Shown piece by piece: positions 45,588 through 57,800 of a stretch of 64,000 nt of DNA. The number at the start of each line of letters is the position of its first letter. Position 1 is the first letter of the stretch. The DNA is from Grammothele lineata (Eukaryota; Basidiomycota; Agaricomycetes; Polyporales; Polyporaceae), in the NCBI GenBank assembly GCA_002150815.3, contig NDFF03000382.1:248001-312000 (forward strand), read 5' to 3'. Under the pieces are notes generated by a model. That model worked only from the letters and a program-made list of their open reading frames with translations. It was not told where the DNA came from and searched no databases. The position numbers and the translations under genes were made by a program.

Positions 45588-46982
45588 ATGCCGCCAAGAC
45601 GTAAGCCTGTAGTAGTCTACGAGGAGGAATCCGAGGATGCTGAGAGCGGTGAGTAGTGTTTGTCACGCATGTTCTCACTCGCACTCAACTCCCTTCACGG
45701 GAACGTACTCAGAAGTGCAGTCCGAGCCGGTGGAAGACGATGAGCTTGAGATGGACGTAGACGACGAGGGAGAACAAGAAGATGTAGAGGGAGATCCCGA
45801 AATTGACGTGGAACACGACGACGAGGGTGTTGTGGATGATAAGGACGTTATAGAGGAAGATATAGAGGATGAGTTAATTGATGTACGTATACTTCTTATC
45901 GACTGCGACTATGTGGCTCAAAGGCAATCAGGATAACTCCGACGTAGATGGCCTTTCCTCGCCTGCACCAGCAGCGTCTTCTTCGCGATCGCAACCCCGG
46001 CTTAAAATCAAGCTCAAGCTACCTCAGGGCAATGCAGAGACCCCCTCGCGTTCACGCAGAAGGGCTGCCGTCTCTCGTGGTGCGCCGTAAAATCGTGTTC
46101 ACGCCTCTCGTAAACTCAGTGTACCGTTAGGCAGCGACATTGAATCAGAAGATGAAGACGACGAAGACGAAGACGATGAGGCTGCTTCTACGCGTTCCAC
46201 ATCCGTAGCGACACCCGGGGCTGGGGGTCGTGCTCTCACGGCGCGCCAAGCCGTCTTGAGGAATGTAGTGGATTCGTCGCACGTTTCGCTGAGTGAGTGA
46301 TCTGGAATCCAAGCATGCCTAACGCTCATTAGCGGCCTTTGTCCAGCGGAGCCTGCGAACTCTCGCAAGAAAAAGCCGTTAACGGAGGATGAGATAGCCT
46401 TGAAACGGGAGGAGACCGCGAGGAAGCGACGCAATTTAACCGAGAAGAAATTAGAGGACGAGAAGGTCAGCCCCATTCCATCCTACTATTCCTGCTCAAG
46501 GAGCTGACAGTTTGTCCCAGGCGGAGACTATCAACCGCTTACTAAAGAAACAATCCCGTGCACGAGGAAAACGAAACGCCCTCTCCACTGCAGAGGACCG
46601 TCCAGGTCCTGGGGAGGCTCAGGGCGAGGGCGAAGAGGATGAGACCCCAGAGAACGCTGCTCCTCCACCCACCATGTACCGCTGGGTCTCGAGCGCTCGC
46701 CCTCAGTCGAAGATCGAGGGTGAAGATGGCGAGGCTGAGCGTGTGATGACGCTCTCGTTCTCCGTGCCAGTCGCGGTGCTTCCTCCAAACCCGGAAGATA
46801 GCAAAATGGAAGTAGATAGTGCTCCTGCGCCTGCACCCCAGGTGCTTCGACTTCCTCCTACGATCCCGCCAACTTGCGATGTGCAAGGGTGCACCGCGGT
46901 CCGGAAATACCGTCTAGTCCGAGACTTCCAGAAGGGCGCATGTGGAATGGGCCATCTCAAAGTTCTGGAAGCTCAATCGTAA
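45588..46982 (+). CDS. IES2: INO80 chromatin-remodelling complex subunit Ies2/INO80B-like
   Basis: Several exons from MPPRRKPVVVYEEESEDAES to KVLEAQS. The N-terminus is extremely acidic (DDELEMDVDDEGEQEDVEG). A basic patch RLKIKLKLPQGNAETPSRSR and a second acidic run SDIESEDEDDEDEDDEAAS follow. The PAPA-1-like region is clear: PLTEDEIALKREETARKRRN, NLTEKKLEDEKAETINRLLK and KQSRARGKRN. The C-terminus has CDVQGCTAVRKYRLVRDF, then KGACGMGHLKVLE, a zf-HIT-like Cys/His cluster. This order, acidic, PAPA-1 and HIT finger, is that of Ies2/INO80B, which stimulates INO80 ATPase and nucleosome sliding. The first donor is at 45649. Exons around 46,090-46,350 were joined by frame only. Confidence 0.88.
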
Positions 46983-47228
46983 TTGGAATCCTTGTTTTGT
47001 TGTGTAACATCGCTGTATATTAGTGCTTTTTAGGATTTTGCTTTGCTGTGTAACGGAGATCATATCATGCCACGAAGTTTAACTCCAGGGCAGGAAGAGG
47101 GTCCATATCAACGTATATCCCTCATAAAATAAATATGAATACTTTAGTCGTGGGCAACTTCCTACCAGTCCGTATGACGATGACGACAGGCCGTGAACTA
47201 GTCTTGTCATTCTTCCACATCTATAACC

Positions 47229-48569
47229 CTACAGTAGGAACGTCGCACCAAGAACACAACACAAAGCCGACACCGATAACGCAGAAACCATAGACATTCC
47301 AAGGGGCGAGGTCGCTGCCGAGTTCACTGGAAGGAGACCGGCTTGTTCAGGGCTGGATGCTTGCGTCTGAACGATATCCACAGTTGAAAGCAGAGTTTGG
47401 CTGTTGATTTCACCGTGTTAGTTCGTGCAATACACATACAACAGTAAACAGACGCACGTTACAGTAAACTCCAACGTCTCTCCGGGTGCGGTGAATGTGC
47501 TCACGAATGTCTCCTCAATCGAGACCGTTACGGGGACCGTGAGCGTCGCAGTAGCGGTTGGGGTGACAGTCTTGAAGACCGTAGTGAACCCCGACGACAC
47601 CGACGTCGTGTTCTCCGGCGGCGCACCCCCCGAGGGCTCGACGACTATCGTCCCAGGGAGGTCGGACAGCGCGATAGTGATCTCGCCGTCACCGGCCGTC
47701 ACGGTGATGATCTGCCCACCGCTGTCCGTAGTCGTGGTCGTCGCGGATGAGGGGAGCGTACTGTTCGGCGCGGGCGTTATGGTGGCCGTGTCGCTGCTCA
47801 GTGTGCCTGTCGCACTTGCGGTCGCGGTGTCGGTCGCGTTGCCGGGCAAGCTGGTAGCATTCGTACCAGTGGACGTGTCGGTTGTAGATGTGGACGCGTC
47901 CGTGATGGTGTCCGTGACAGTTGTAGATGATGCAGATATGGATGGGTCGCTTGAGCTGCTGATGGCGGTAGAATCGGAGGCAATAGAGCTTGAGAGGTCC
48001 GTCGAGGATACGGGGGTGCTAGCACTGCTAGTGGGGGCGGCGTCGGTCGTGGATGAAGAACTTGCAACTGCGTCGGTGGAAATGCTCGTGGAGGGCTCAG
48101 ACGAGACGGGTGTGGACGTGTCTGGAGAGGTATCTAGGCCAAGGGGGCCAAAGGGTAATGCTGTTGGAAGCAACTTTCCGGGGATGGCAGCAATCGAGGA
48201 AAACTACCACGCATGGTTGGACAGTGATGGTAGACGACGCATAAAGGAGGACGTACGATGTCTCCAATCCCCCTGATATCTACATCATGCCTCACGTATA
48301 AGCTGCCAGGCGACCTGAGAGATAGATATACGTAGGTGCGTCCGATTAGCTCTGGAAGAATGGGATACAACTTACGTTTCGGCGCCGAGGGAAGCAGGAG
48401 CAACAGATGAGTCGTCATCCGTCGCGCTTCGGGCGGCCACAGCGGGAACGGTTGCAATGAAGGCCAAGCATAGAAAGAATGAAAACAGAAATCGGAGATT
48501 GAGTTGGAATAGGAACCTAGAAAGCCCTGGTGGAAGGGCGCCGTGAGGGTGGACCTGCACCGTGAACAT
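47229..48569 (-). CDS. Secreted Ser/Thr-rich protein with GPI-anchor-like C-terminus
   Basis: A reverse gene of about four exons. The first exon holds a hydrophobic signal segment, RFLFSFFLCLAFIATVPAVA, starting at Met 48569 (another in-frame Met lies 27 bp upstream). The main exon is strongly Ser/Thr-biased (SSTTDAAPTSSASTPVSSTD, then TDASTSTTDTSTGTNATS), so it is probably heavily O-glycosylated. A short less repetitive module, GGQIITVTAGDGEITIALSD, precedes TTVFKTVTPTATATLTVPVT. The last exon ends in MVSALSVSALCCVLGATFLL, a hydrophobic tail of GPI-signal type after small residues. This fits a cell-wall or plasma-membrane mannoprotein. No enzymatic domain is seen. The opposite strand is also open for 283 codons, as expected for such biased sequence. 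Confidence 0.72.
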
Positions 48570-48921
48570 CGCTTCACATGTGTGGGCGATGGACATCCAG
48601 CGGCCTAGGGGAGGAGGAGGAAGACGGAAGGGAGCTACAACGAGCTCGCACCGAAGAAAGAGGCCTACCGCGCGCAGCGCATCCGTTGTGGTGGCCGACG
48701 AAGCTGTGATGCTTTCCCTCGCTGCGCGCGAGGGACTCTGATTCGCAAGGTCGCCATGGCCGGCCCGCCTGTTTCCACACGGACCGCCCTTACATGGCGC
48801 TCGCCCTGAACCAGATCTCCGATCTCTCCCCCGCACCCGCCGGCCCGTGAGGCTTGTCCTCTGAATCCCACTGAGTGGTCGACTCTCGCTTACAGCAACT
48901 CTTCTACAACCACCTCTCCAA
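48570..48921. other. Divergent promoter region between the wall-protein gene and cyclin H
   Basis: About 350 bp with no exon-like frame. It is GC-rich and contains no clear TATA box on either strand. Confidence 0.5.
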
Positions 48922-50391
48922 ATGACTGCTACACCTGTCCCGGAGTCTCAACCAACCCCGTCTTCGTCTACACGACATCCAATATATGAAGCCAGCTCGC
49001 AATATCGCCATTGGCGGTTCTCTCCAGAACAGCTCGCCCACATGCGTTCTTCCCTAAACGAGGGAGCCGTGTCTGTCATTCGCGACGCCTTCGAGGCAGA
49101 TCAAGCAAGTTTGCAAGAGCCACGTTTACGGATATCGCAAAGCTGACCTTGCAGCCTTTAGCTAGGTTCTTCGGCCAATGTGTCCTTCCTCACCTCTGAC
49201 GAAGAGCACCTTCTCGCGAAGCTCTACGTTGGCAAGATTTCCCAACTTTGTGGTCACTTCCGCTTTCCCGAGGAGGTAGAGGCTACTGCTGTTACATATC
49301 TGAAACGGTTCTACTTGAAGAATACCGTTATGGATTGGCATCCGAAGAACGTAATGTGAGTAGGCCCAGATTGAAAGACTCCAAGAGGATTGGGAAAGCG
49401 GGTGGCAGCGAGCCTTTGTAACCATGACCTCTCCAGGGTGTCTCGTCTGACATCAGCGTAGACCGGGGACAGGCCTTTCCTCGTGGACTGAGACGCTACT
49501 ATCATCTTTCATAAGCGTATGCGTAGTCTGGCCGTGTTGACATCGACGGGGTTGGAAGTGCGACGACTAGCACATACATTCGTTCCTGAGTCCGTAGCTC
49601 GAGTTGCCTTCTTATACACATTTCTCATTCTCTGCGCAGGCTCACAGCATTATTCCTTGCCACCAAAACAACGAATCATCCGATATCCTTAGAGTCCTAT
49701 GCGTCACACATTCCACGAACAGCACCTGCGGACGTGTTGGACCTTGAGTTCCTGGTTGCTCAGAGCCTCGGTTTCGACTTTGCAGTGTGGCATTCTCACA
49801 GAGCGCTGTGGGGCATATGGCTAGATGCTCAGGTGCGCTGAAAGCCTAATATCCATTTATCCATGTTTCCCGAATGACTGTCTCTGCACACAGACGCTGC
49901 CGGATATCTCACTGGAAGAGCTCAGCAAAGCCTACGAGGTGGCGGTGGGCTATGTCCGAGCGGCCCGGCTGACAGACGCAGAATTCGTGTACGCGCCGGC
50001 GCAGATCGCTCTGGCATGCTTCTCGCTCGCGTCGCCGACACTGGCATCCGCATGGGCGCAGACGAAGTTCCCGTCCTTGTCGCATCCGCCGGTGCTGGAT
50101 GTTCTTGAGCCCATCAAGTCCATCATTGTGCAGGACGGATCGCCGCCGGACGTCGAGGCCGTACGTGAGGTGGATCGGAGGCTCCGGCTCTGCAAGAATC
50201 CGGAGAAGATTGTAGGGAGCAACGCGTACAACAAGAAGCAGCAGGAGAAGGAGAGGAAGGCGGACGAGAAGCGGAGACGCAAGGCCGAGGCGGCTAGGAT
50301 TGCCATGGAGGAGGGAGACCCGTTCGGGAGTGAGCTAGCAAAGAAAGCCGTCGAGGATCTGGATGATGATGATGACGACGACGACGATTGA
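48922..50391 (+). CDS. CCL1: Cyclin H / Ccl1, regulatory subunit of the TFIIH kinase module
   Basis: About five exons from MTATPVPESQPT to a poly-Asp end. YEASSQYRHWRFSPEQLAHM is the N-terminal helix typical of cyclin H. The first cyclin box shows FLTSDEEHLLAKLYVGKISQ, CGHFRFPEEVEATAVTYLKR, FYLKNTVMDWHPKNVM and LTALFLATKTTNHPISLESY. The second repeat shows LDLEFLVAQSLGFDFAVWHS, LSKAYEVAVGYVRAARLTDA and YAPAQIALACFSLASPTL. The C-terminus is a basic helix (RRRKAEAARIAMEEGDPF) followed by DLDDDDDDDDD. Cyclin H pairs with Cdk7/Kin28 to phosphorylate the Pol II CTD. The W-R-F-S motif and YHPK-type WHPKNVM distinguish it from cyclin C. The terminal Asp run is encoded by a GAT/GAC microsatellite. 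Confidence 0.9.
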
Positions 50392-51043
50392 GCGGCGGGT
50401 GCATGTGGCTATTAGTGTTACATTGAAGATCTTTAGCTCTGCGACATGAGGCCTACAGGAACGTCTGTACATGCATGTAGGACACGGACGCCTGCGATGT
50501 TGATGAGACGCGGTCGATGGTTAGGGCCCCACAAATGACGCATGGGGGCGGGCCGTGGCGCTGCTGGTGGCCGATAATCCCGCGCAGACGGCGTCGGAGG
50601 GCCGGGAACCAAGAGCGAGCAGTGAGCGCTAGTGAGGCCGGGGCTTGAACTGGCTTGAGACGCGTCTGAGAGCCCGGTTATGCACAACACGGAGGCGTCC
50701 TTGTATTCGGCTTAGAGAGGGTATCCGGATGCGAGGCTTTGATACAGTTCGACGCTTGTCTCGGAGTACTCGATCCGCCGCGAGCGTTAACATGTTGTCA
50801 AGGCTGGGAACTAACAAATTGGGGGCGGATGACAGGAACGACTGATGCGTGGGACCGCGCCGGGCGGGATTTACGAGCTCTCCCAGTCCTCTCTGCGCTC
50901 GCCGTCACGGTCTCGAGTTTTCTTCTTCTCATCCTCCCTCCACCCTCTTCTTCGCCCACTCACTCTGGCGGTCCGTCTGGGTGGTCTGTGGACCTCCGTC
51001 CGCCACGCTCTCGTCTCACCGACGACCGGTGCTCCCTCGGACC
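50392..51043. other. Intergenic region, no gene seen
   Basis: About 650 bp between two forward genes. A sequence at about 50638-50660 (reverse strand) faintly recalls a tRNA T-arm, but no A-box or acceptor pairing exists, so no gene is called. Confidence 0.5.
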
Positions 51044-54000
51044 ATGTCCTTCCCTGCCGGCCTATCCACCGACAGCCTTGAGCTCAACCCCGCCACCTCC
51101 GCCTCTCCCCCTCCAACCCAGGAGGACCAGTGGAGCGATGCGCACGATACCGCAGAGACGGACGATGAGCGCGACGCCATCGAAGAAGTGGACGAGAATG
51201 CCGAGGATCTGACCGTTGTCCAAGCACCCAAGCTGTCCTCGGACAAGGGGGAGACCCACGAGATAGACACGCCCTCACCCACCAACTTGATCTCTACGAA
51301 CGCTCAGGAACGTGGGTCAGAGGCGGACGCCATGAGTGTACATAGCATGCCAGTCGTGCAGGTCACGGAACCCACCAGTCCCACACTACCCGCAACACCT
51401 CGCAGCGTCCATTCTCACCAGTCTTCGACGACTGCGCCTACGACCACCAGCCTGGCTCCTCCCTCTAGCGCCAGCAACGAACGGAGACGTCGAGTCCGAA
51501 ACACGCTCGATGTGAGTACCGATCTTGTTAGCCTCACCGATGGCGTGAATGTCTGACGCGTCGTCCAGTCTCGCACTGCCAATCGTTTCTCTGGATTCTT
51601 CTCAAACTTGATTCACCGTCGAGATCACCCTCCAACTGCGCCTCCAGAACCGCAATCTTCTTCCACACCTCCGGCTAAAGACTCTCGTGCATCCTCCCCC
51701 ATCCCCCCTCGTGCATCCACGCCCCCGCCGCAACTACCATCCCCATCCTTGGACGATCTTGGACTTTCCCTCTCCCCTCTGACTTCACATCTTGCTCCGC
51801 ACCATTTCAGCAGTCCTCCAACAAGTGGCGCGTTCCTCGCCCCCCATTACTTGTTGCTATGTCATGCCCAGGGTCTCGATGCGTTGCCCTTGATTTCCCC
51901 TCCCGCTCCCCAACCCTACGCACTCGTACGGAGAGCACCGTTCAAAAGCATTGTTGTCATGGAACACCGCGGCGTCTTGGTTGCCATTGCAGGACGACGA
52001 GACGGCGTGCGGGTATATGCTCTCGAGGAGATCAGGAGGATGATAGAGTGGCGTATGGAAGTCGAGGTTCGGCGCGAACGCGAAAGAGCTCGGCGAGAGG
52101 AAGTCAAACGCCCAGTAGCGACCATCGCGCTCCTCCAGGACGAGCCGGAGAAGAGGGGATCTACGGACAAGCAGTTACCCCCACCAATGCAGCATCCGCC
52201 CGATTGGAAGCCTATGCAGGTCCGCCGACTCTCCGTTGCCTCTGCTGCGCGTCCTGGCCCACCCCGCCCCGCTGTTATTCGGACGCCCAAGCCAAAGATA
52301 CCCCAGACCCGCGACACGCCACCGGTCCCAGAGCCAACGGGCCCCCCTCCAGCGTATTCCAACGCCCCGGTACGAGAGCCCGAGCAGCCTCCACCCCTGC
52401 CACCGGCACCTACGGCCCCTCCCCCACGCACTCGCTCCAGGGCTACATCAGTTAGTGAGATGCTGTCTGGAACGATGTCCAGGAGGCATACCATGACGAA
52501 CATCAATACGGAGGCGGCCTCCGAAAGGCCACAGGACGATACCAAACCCGATTGGGCATCTAGCGACGATGAGGCCATCAACGTTATGACTGCTCCCAGT
52601 GGTAGTCAAGTATTGGATGAACGTACGAGTGCCATGGCTGCGGCTTCTGCCGCCGTGCCGTCTTCAGGTGCGAACGGCCGAGGTGACATGGCTCGCTCCC
52701 AGACGGCGCCTGCACTCAGTTCACGACCTAACCGTCGCAGTCGGCCGGCGAATCTGGATCTGTCCAGGACAAATACTACAGGCCTTGTTGGGGGTCCACC
52801 GCCGTCTCCTACTCCGACTTTGTTGACTCTCCGCCAAGCCCTCTCCCTAGGAGCTCGTCCAGAGGAGAGTGCTCTGTCCCCTGAAGTTGACGGCGACGCG
52901 GACGGGGAGGATGACGAGGATACGTATGTAGGCACGTCTGCACCGCCGACACCGACGCGCGAACGTATCTCTCTTGCCGAAGCGTTGTTTGAAAGTCGAC
53001 TCCCTGAGCTTCCTCCTGCCGGAACTACTCGTCCCCAGGAGCCTATCCTCATTAACTCCCAGCCCTACGCGGACGGCGAAGCTCCCGCTAGCCCGCGGAC
53101 GTCTGAGTCTCACTCTATGCTTACTAGGCCCAGCACCGCCGATCAAGCTAATAGTAACAGACGACGGCGAAGATGGTCGGTACTTGGCGGTGTTTTTTCC
53201 AACCCGTCTTCACAGTCTCAGTCGTCTATCCCGTCGTTGTCCGAGCTCGCCCAGGCTAGTTCGGAGACGCCACCACCGGCGAGCCAGCAGGTCTCCGAAC
53301 GACGACCTAACGTCTTGTCGCGCTCTCAATCCGGCAGGATGCGACCTACGGATTCCAGTACAACCCCTGTTGCCCCTCGACGTCCGTCCACCTCTCCTGG
53401 CCCTAACTCCGCTCCAGCTACCGAAACTCCCGCCGTTGATGACAGTGTCCCGCCGTTGCCGCCACAACCAGCCTCCGCAGGGTCGTCTCACTCACGGTTC
53501 CTCCCCCGCATTCTGACCCACGCCCTCGGGCGACGATCGGACGACACACAATCGGCGCCCCGTACGGCAGGGCCTGGCTCGGACCGTACAATCAACATTA
53601 ACACGCCGCAACATGCACCTGCACCCAAGTTGGAATATGTGAAGCTTCCTGGGACAAAGGGCGCCGTCGCGGTGAAGGCTGTCGAGACCGCGAAGAAGAG
53701 GTATGCTTCCATTCTTACGGAGTCTCGTAAGAGGAGACTAAACCCTCTTTATAGTTTCCTCGCCATCCTGTGCGGTGACAACGGTGAGAAGGTGGAACTC
53801 TTCGCCGGCACGTATCGGACGGCGTTGGGTCTGTCTCGTACGTTTATCCTCCCGGACTCGCCGCGCTCGTTGGAGCTGCAACTCCAAGGCGATGACCTCG
53901 TGGAGGTTTTCTTGGTCTTCTCGCAGAACGTTTTCGGTTTGGAGCCCGCAACCGTCCGCGTTCGCGAGGTCAGGATTGGGCGCGCTGAACGGAGGGCTGC

Positions 54001-55430
54001 TCGTCGTCGCGCTCGCGAGAACTTGACGAGCCCGTCCGCTGCGGATGGCCCAGGAGATGGTGACACCGACACGCCTGCGAACGCGGAGGAGGAGGTCTCG
54101 GTCAACGTAACAATCGGCGTCGCCATCACGCCGCCCGCTACGGACGAGGCCCTGCCTACGGCTTCCTCTGGTCCAGGTTCTCCCGCGCCCGAGTCTGCCA
54201 ACGCGCAGGCTGACGGCGCCAACGGCACGGCAACATCCACGGATGAGCTTGTCACCCTCGCAGCTGCACAGATGAGCCCGTACACGACCTTCCAGCAGCT
54301 CTCGTTCGCGCCGAACTTCCCGTTGGCCACCATCGCGGACGAGTACATCATACCTCCGACGTATCGGTCCTTCCTGGAGTATCGATCGCAGTACGAACCC
54401 GAGATTGACGGCACGGCCAACGTGGATCTGTCACAAGTGCAATTTTCTCCCCCGGGTCTCCCCGTTCCTACGCCCGCGCCGCCGTCAAAGTGGTTTTACC
54501 GCGATCCTAAGGGTGTTATTCATGGTCAGTTCCCCCGATACCGCCACTGATCACGGCGTGGCTGACATTGTTCTAGGACCGTGGAAAGCTTCTCTCATGC
54601 AGGCGTGGTATCGGGATGGTCTGTTACCCCCTGATCTCCCGGTCCGCAGAGAGGAAGATACCGAGTACATCCTCCTCAAGGATCTCCGCTTACAGTGCGT
54701 TGATCCTACGCACCCCTTCCGCTCGTCCCCGCCACAACCTGCTGTCGCTCCCATGCCAACGCCCGATGCAACGAAACCGCTCCTTTCGCCCCAGTCTCTC
54801 CTTTCGCAGCCGAAATTGTTCGGTCCCCCAGCCTTGTTCTACTCCTCCCGTGGTGGTCACAGCACCACCATTGTCGACTCACGTGGTAGATCCGTTCTCA
54901 AGGGTCGCTTCATGTGGAGTCCGGACGACACCCCCGAAGGCTCTCCTTCTTTCGGCCGTTTGGGGGACGTGAAGAGACTTGAGGCATTCGACGTTCAGGA
55001 CCGCGCCGTCCTGGTGGCCATGCGGCAGGGCGGGCTAGAGGCCGTTGATTTTGGTGATGCACTGCTGAAGCCTGCCGATCATTCTCGGACGTCCCTACCC
55101 CATTTCAATCCCCCACTCTCGAGCATCAACCGCCGAGGCCCGTTCGTTTGGAAGATTGGCACGCCCCTGGACAGTTCAGGCGGCCCTGTAAGCAGTGCAA
55201 TGCTGCTGCCCACGCCGGTGAGGCATAGCGTCGTTCCACGGAAGAAGCAGAGCACCGGGCCGTCCAAGTCGCCTGGCCGGTCCGAGTTCATGCAGTCCTC
55301 GGAAGGAGACAGCGAGCAGACGGATGAGGTGTTCTTCCTGGGCCGCAAGGAAGACGAGATGTATCTGTGCGAGAAGTCGGCAACGACGTTCAGGATACTG
55401 AAGCTGGCTCCTGCGCATTTGGGTCCATAG
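51044..55430 (+). CDS. Large CNH-like and GYF-domain protein
   Basis: Three exons, 51044-51511, 51569-54524 and 54577-55430, give 1,425 residues. The N-terminus is disordered and rich in Ser, Thr and Pro. A first CNH-type half shows SGAFLAPHYLLLCHAQGLDA, FKSIVVMEHRGVLVAIAGRR and DGVRVYALEEIRRMIEWRME. A long Ser/Pro-rich insert separates it from a second half: SFLAILCGDNGEKVELFAGT, GLSRTFILPDSPRSLELQLQ and DDLVEVFLVFSQNVFGLEP. Then comes a GYF domain, KWFYRDPKGVIHGPWKASLM then QAWYRDGLLPPDLPVRR. The final part, GHSTTIVDSRGRSVLKGRFM and RLGDVKRLEAFDVQDRAVLV, resembles further CNH strands. GYF domains bind Pro-rich peptides and CNH propellers bind Rho/Rab-type GTPases, so a signalling or trafficking scaffold is likely. 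Domain calls are by motif. Confidence 0.82.
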
Positions 55431-55831
55431 CATTGCCCCCGGCCACGCACGGATCTTTTTTGTCCTCTTGTCCTTCGGTCCTTCGGTCCCGATGATCACG
55501 ACTCATGTACCGCATACGCTCTGCTCTCATCACGCTCTCCTGCCCCGTGCACCTCCATGGACCTGTCACGATATACCTGCTGTATTTTCTAGCGGCCCCT
55601 TCCACCTCGACGATGGGACGTTGAGTCCGTAGACCGTTCATGGCATCCCTGCATTGCATCGCGTACTATATAACTTCCTCGCAACTACACCTACTATTAT
55701 TTAGCACGTCTTGTACATCGTAGCTTAGCACGGCACCCACAATATTATGGGGCATGAATACAGACGCTGGAGTTAGGCTGTCTAGGCTAGAAAGTAAGAA
55801 TGTGTGCCACATAGAAGACCATCCTGGAGCG
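55431..55831. other. Convergent intergenic region with a short direct repeat
   Basis: About 400 bp between the CNH/GYF gene and the TFIIIA gene, which converge. A direct repeat GTCCTTCG x 2 plus GTCC lies at 55470-55489, 40 bp after the stop codon. Nothing else is seen. Confidence 0.5.
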
Positions 55832-57630
55832 CTACCCCCTAGCTTCTTTTCGTTGCCGCACCCACTCATCGACCTGATCCCGTTCGAGCTCAAGACCGTG
55901 CTCTGCTTGTAGATGGCGTCGCAGATCATATGCGCGGCTGAACATATACTGACAGCTGCCCACCCTCTTAGAGCTGTCCTTGGAATTCGATGCTGACGCC
56001 GCGGTGAGGAGCTCTTCGTCGTCTGCCATGACGGTGGCCTCGGAGAGTAGTGCCGGTAGATGTGGATGTGGGCACTGCAGTTTCGTCGATCGCCCGACCG
56101 CGTCCCTGGCGCGCGCGGCGTACGCTTTGCCCGTGAGGAAGTCGATATCCATTTCCTGACCGTCAGCCACACGGCGTACGAGGACGAGCGGAGACGAAGC
56201 CTCGGCCTCAGCTTCATTCGCGCCGCTTTCGTGTCCGGATTCCAGGTCGGACTGAGCGTCCTTGGGGGCATGGAGTTTGGCGAGGTGGCGCTGGAGGAGG
56301 TGCTTGTACCCGAATGCGCGGACGCAGTGCGCGTGCGGGCAAACGAAGTCGCGCCTGCCTTCGTGAGCAATGGCGTGGTGTGTTATGAGTGCCTTCTTCT
56401 GCGAGCCCGGGAAAGAGGTAAGAGAACACCGGGCTCTGAGGGATAAAATGGTGGTACATACCGACTTGAAATCCTTCGTGCATCCCTCCACCTCACACAC
56501 CCAGTCCCGCCCCACCTCCCCGCCCCGTCTCCGCTTGCGGGGACGCGAGTCAACTCCCTCTTCGTCGTGACCCGAGTCTGCAGCAGCGGCGTCAAGATCG
56601 GCCTCCTGATCGCGCTGCACGTGTATCTTCAAGTGCGCACGAAGCCCCTTCTGCTGTGAGAACGTCTTGCCGTTGCAGGAAGCATGGGGACATGTCGGCG
56701 GGTGCGCAGTGCGCGAGTGGTGCTGTAGAGCAGACCAAGTAGGGTAATAAACCGGCTCGACGCCCTCGGTGGGTAAACAAGATTTGTGTACACACGTATA
56801 CCTCTTGTCTAAGCCCAGGGTGAGGTGTTGTCAGAGGTACGCTAGGGAAGGGAGGACACACCATCGTGAGTTTTAGAATGAGCGGTCAGCTTCTGGTTCG
56901 TCGTGAAGGATTTGGTGCAGCCTGCGTGGTTGCATCGATAGGGTTTGGTGCCCGGAGGCGAGTGGGCAGTAGCGACGTGGTCTCGCAGTTGATGGTGCTT
57001 GGTGAAGGCTGCATCGCAGTTGGGCTCGGTACACTGAGAGCAGTCTAAGGGACAGCAGCGACGTGTATTCCGGGAGTAACTCACCTGAAATGTCTTCTGC
57101 CCCTGGTGAAGCTTCGTGTGTACACGGAGATGTTGCGACGTCCAGAATCGCTTTCCACAGCCGTCTTCCTCACAGACAAATGGTCGGGCTGAACTCGGTA
57201 AATGCGTCCGTGCGTGTGCTTGTAGGTGGGTTTCACGTAGATACGATTTACTGCACACGGTGCAGAGATACGGTCGCTGCGTAATAATGTGTCTTAACGA
57301 GGACCGGAATGAAAGACAGTCAATAGAACTCACGTCTCCTGTATGAGACCGCAGGTGCTCCTCTAGCCTCGAGGGTTTTGAATAGGACTTGGTGCACCCT
57401 TCGAACGTGCACGTATAATGCCTCTTTCCTTCGACGGCGCCATTTTGGGTGGCTAGTACAGACGCGTCGGACCAGTGTCCAGGATCGTACTCAGACTCCG
57501 TATAGGCGAGATCGTTGTCGCAACTAGGCGAGGGGGACGAGAGATGTAGGACCAATGAGTCGCGGCGCTTGCGTTTACGAAGAGTTATAGCGGTTGCAGT
57601 GGACGTCGAGGGTTCGGAGAATGTTGCCAT
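55832..57630 (-). CDS. TFIIIA: Transcription factor IIIA (multi-C2H2 zinc finger)
   Basis: A reverse gene starting at MATFSEPSTSTATAITLRKR. The C2H2 fingers run in order: YTCTFEGCTKSYSKPSRLEE, YLCTVCSKSYLRETHLQAHA, FVCEEDGCGKRFWTSQHLRV, FQCTEPNCDAAFTKHHQLRD, YRCNHAGCTKSFTTNQKLTA, a TWSALQHHSRTAHPPTCPHA pair, GKTFSQQKGLRAHLKIHVQR, WVCEVEGCTKDFKSKKALIT and FVCPHAHCVRAFGYKHLLQR. Nine or so fingers, with the H-x3-4-H spacing and the break before the last two, match fungal TFIIIA. TFIIIA binds the internal promoter of 5S rRNA genes and the 5S RNA itself. A less conserved C-terminal tail ends LRRHLQAEHGLELERDQVDE. It is divergent from RPC5 with 224 bp between start codons. Confidence 0.9.
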
Positions 57631-57794
57631 GTCGGACGTCGAAGAGCAATTTCCCGCCGATAATTTGAGAGGCCTTAGTGGCGCTAGTGTGGCGCTCCCT
57701 ATGTTGCGAGCACTCGCGATAACAGCGGTAAATGATGGCTTTCACGGTGTGGTCCCGCCCCCACGAGATTGAGGAAATTTACGCGCCCAGTACC

Positions 57795-57800
57795 CACGTG
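57795..57800. promoter_or_regulatory. CACGTG palindrome in the TFIIIA-RPC5 bidirectional promoter
   Basis: A perfect CACGTG E-box lies 60 bp before the RPC5 start and 165 bp before the TFIIIA start. E-boxes of this type bind bHLH factors such as Cbf1 or Pho4 relatives. TATAAG at 57830-57835 is only 20 bp before the ATG and is unlikely to be a working TATA. Confidence 0.4.

Noticed and set aside
47425..48276. Forward open frame of 283 codons
   Set aside because: It is antisense to the Ser/Thr-rich exon. Biased codons such as TCN and ACN keep the opposite strand open; the frame has Val/Ser-only composition with no start context.
50630..50710. Reverse-strand sequence with GTTCAAGCC resembling a tRNA T-arm
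   Set aside because: The T-stem does not pair and no A-box is found at the right distance upstream.
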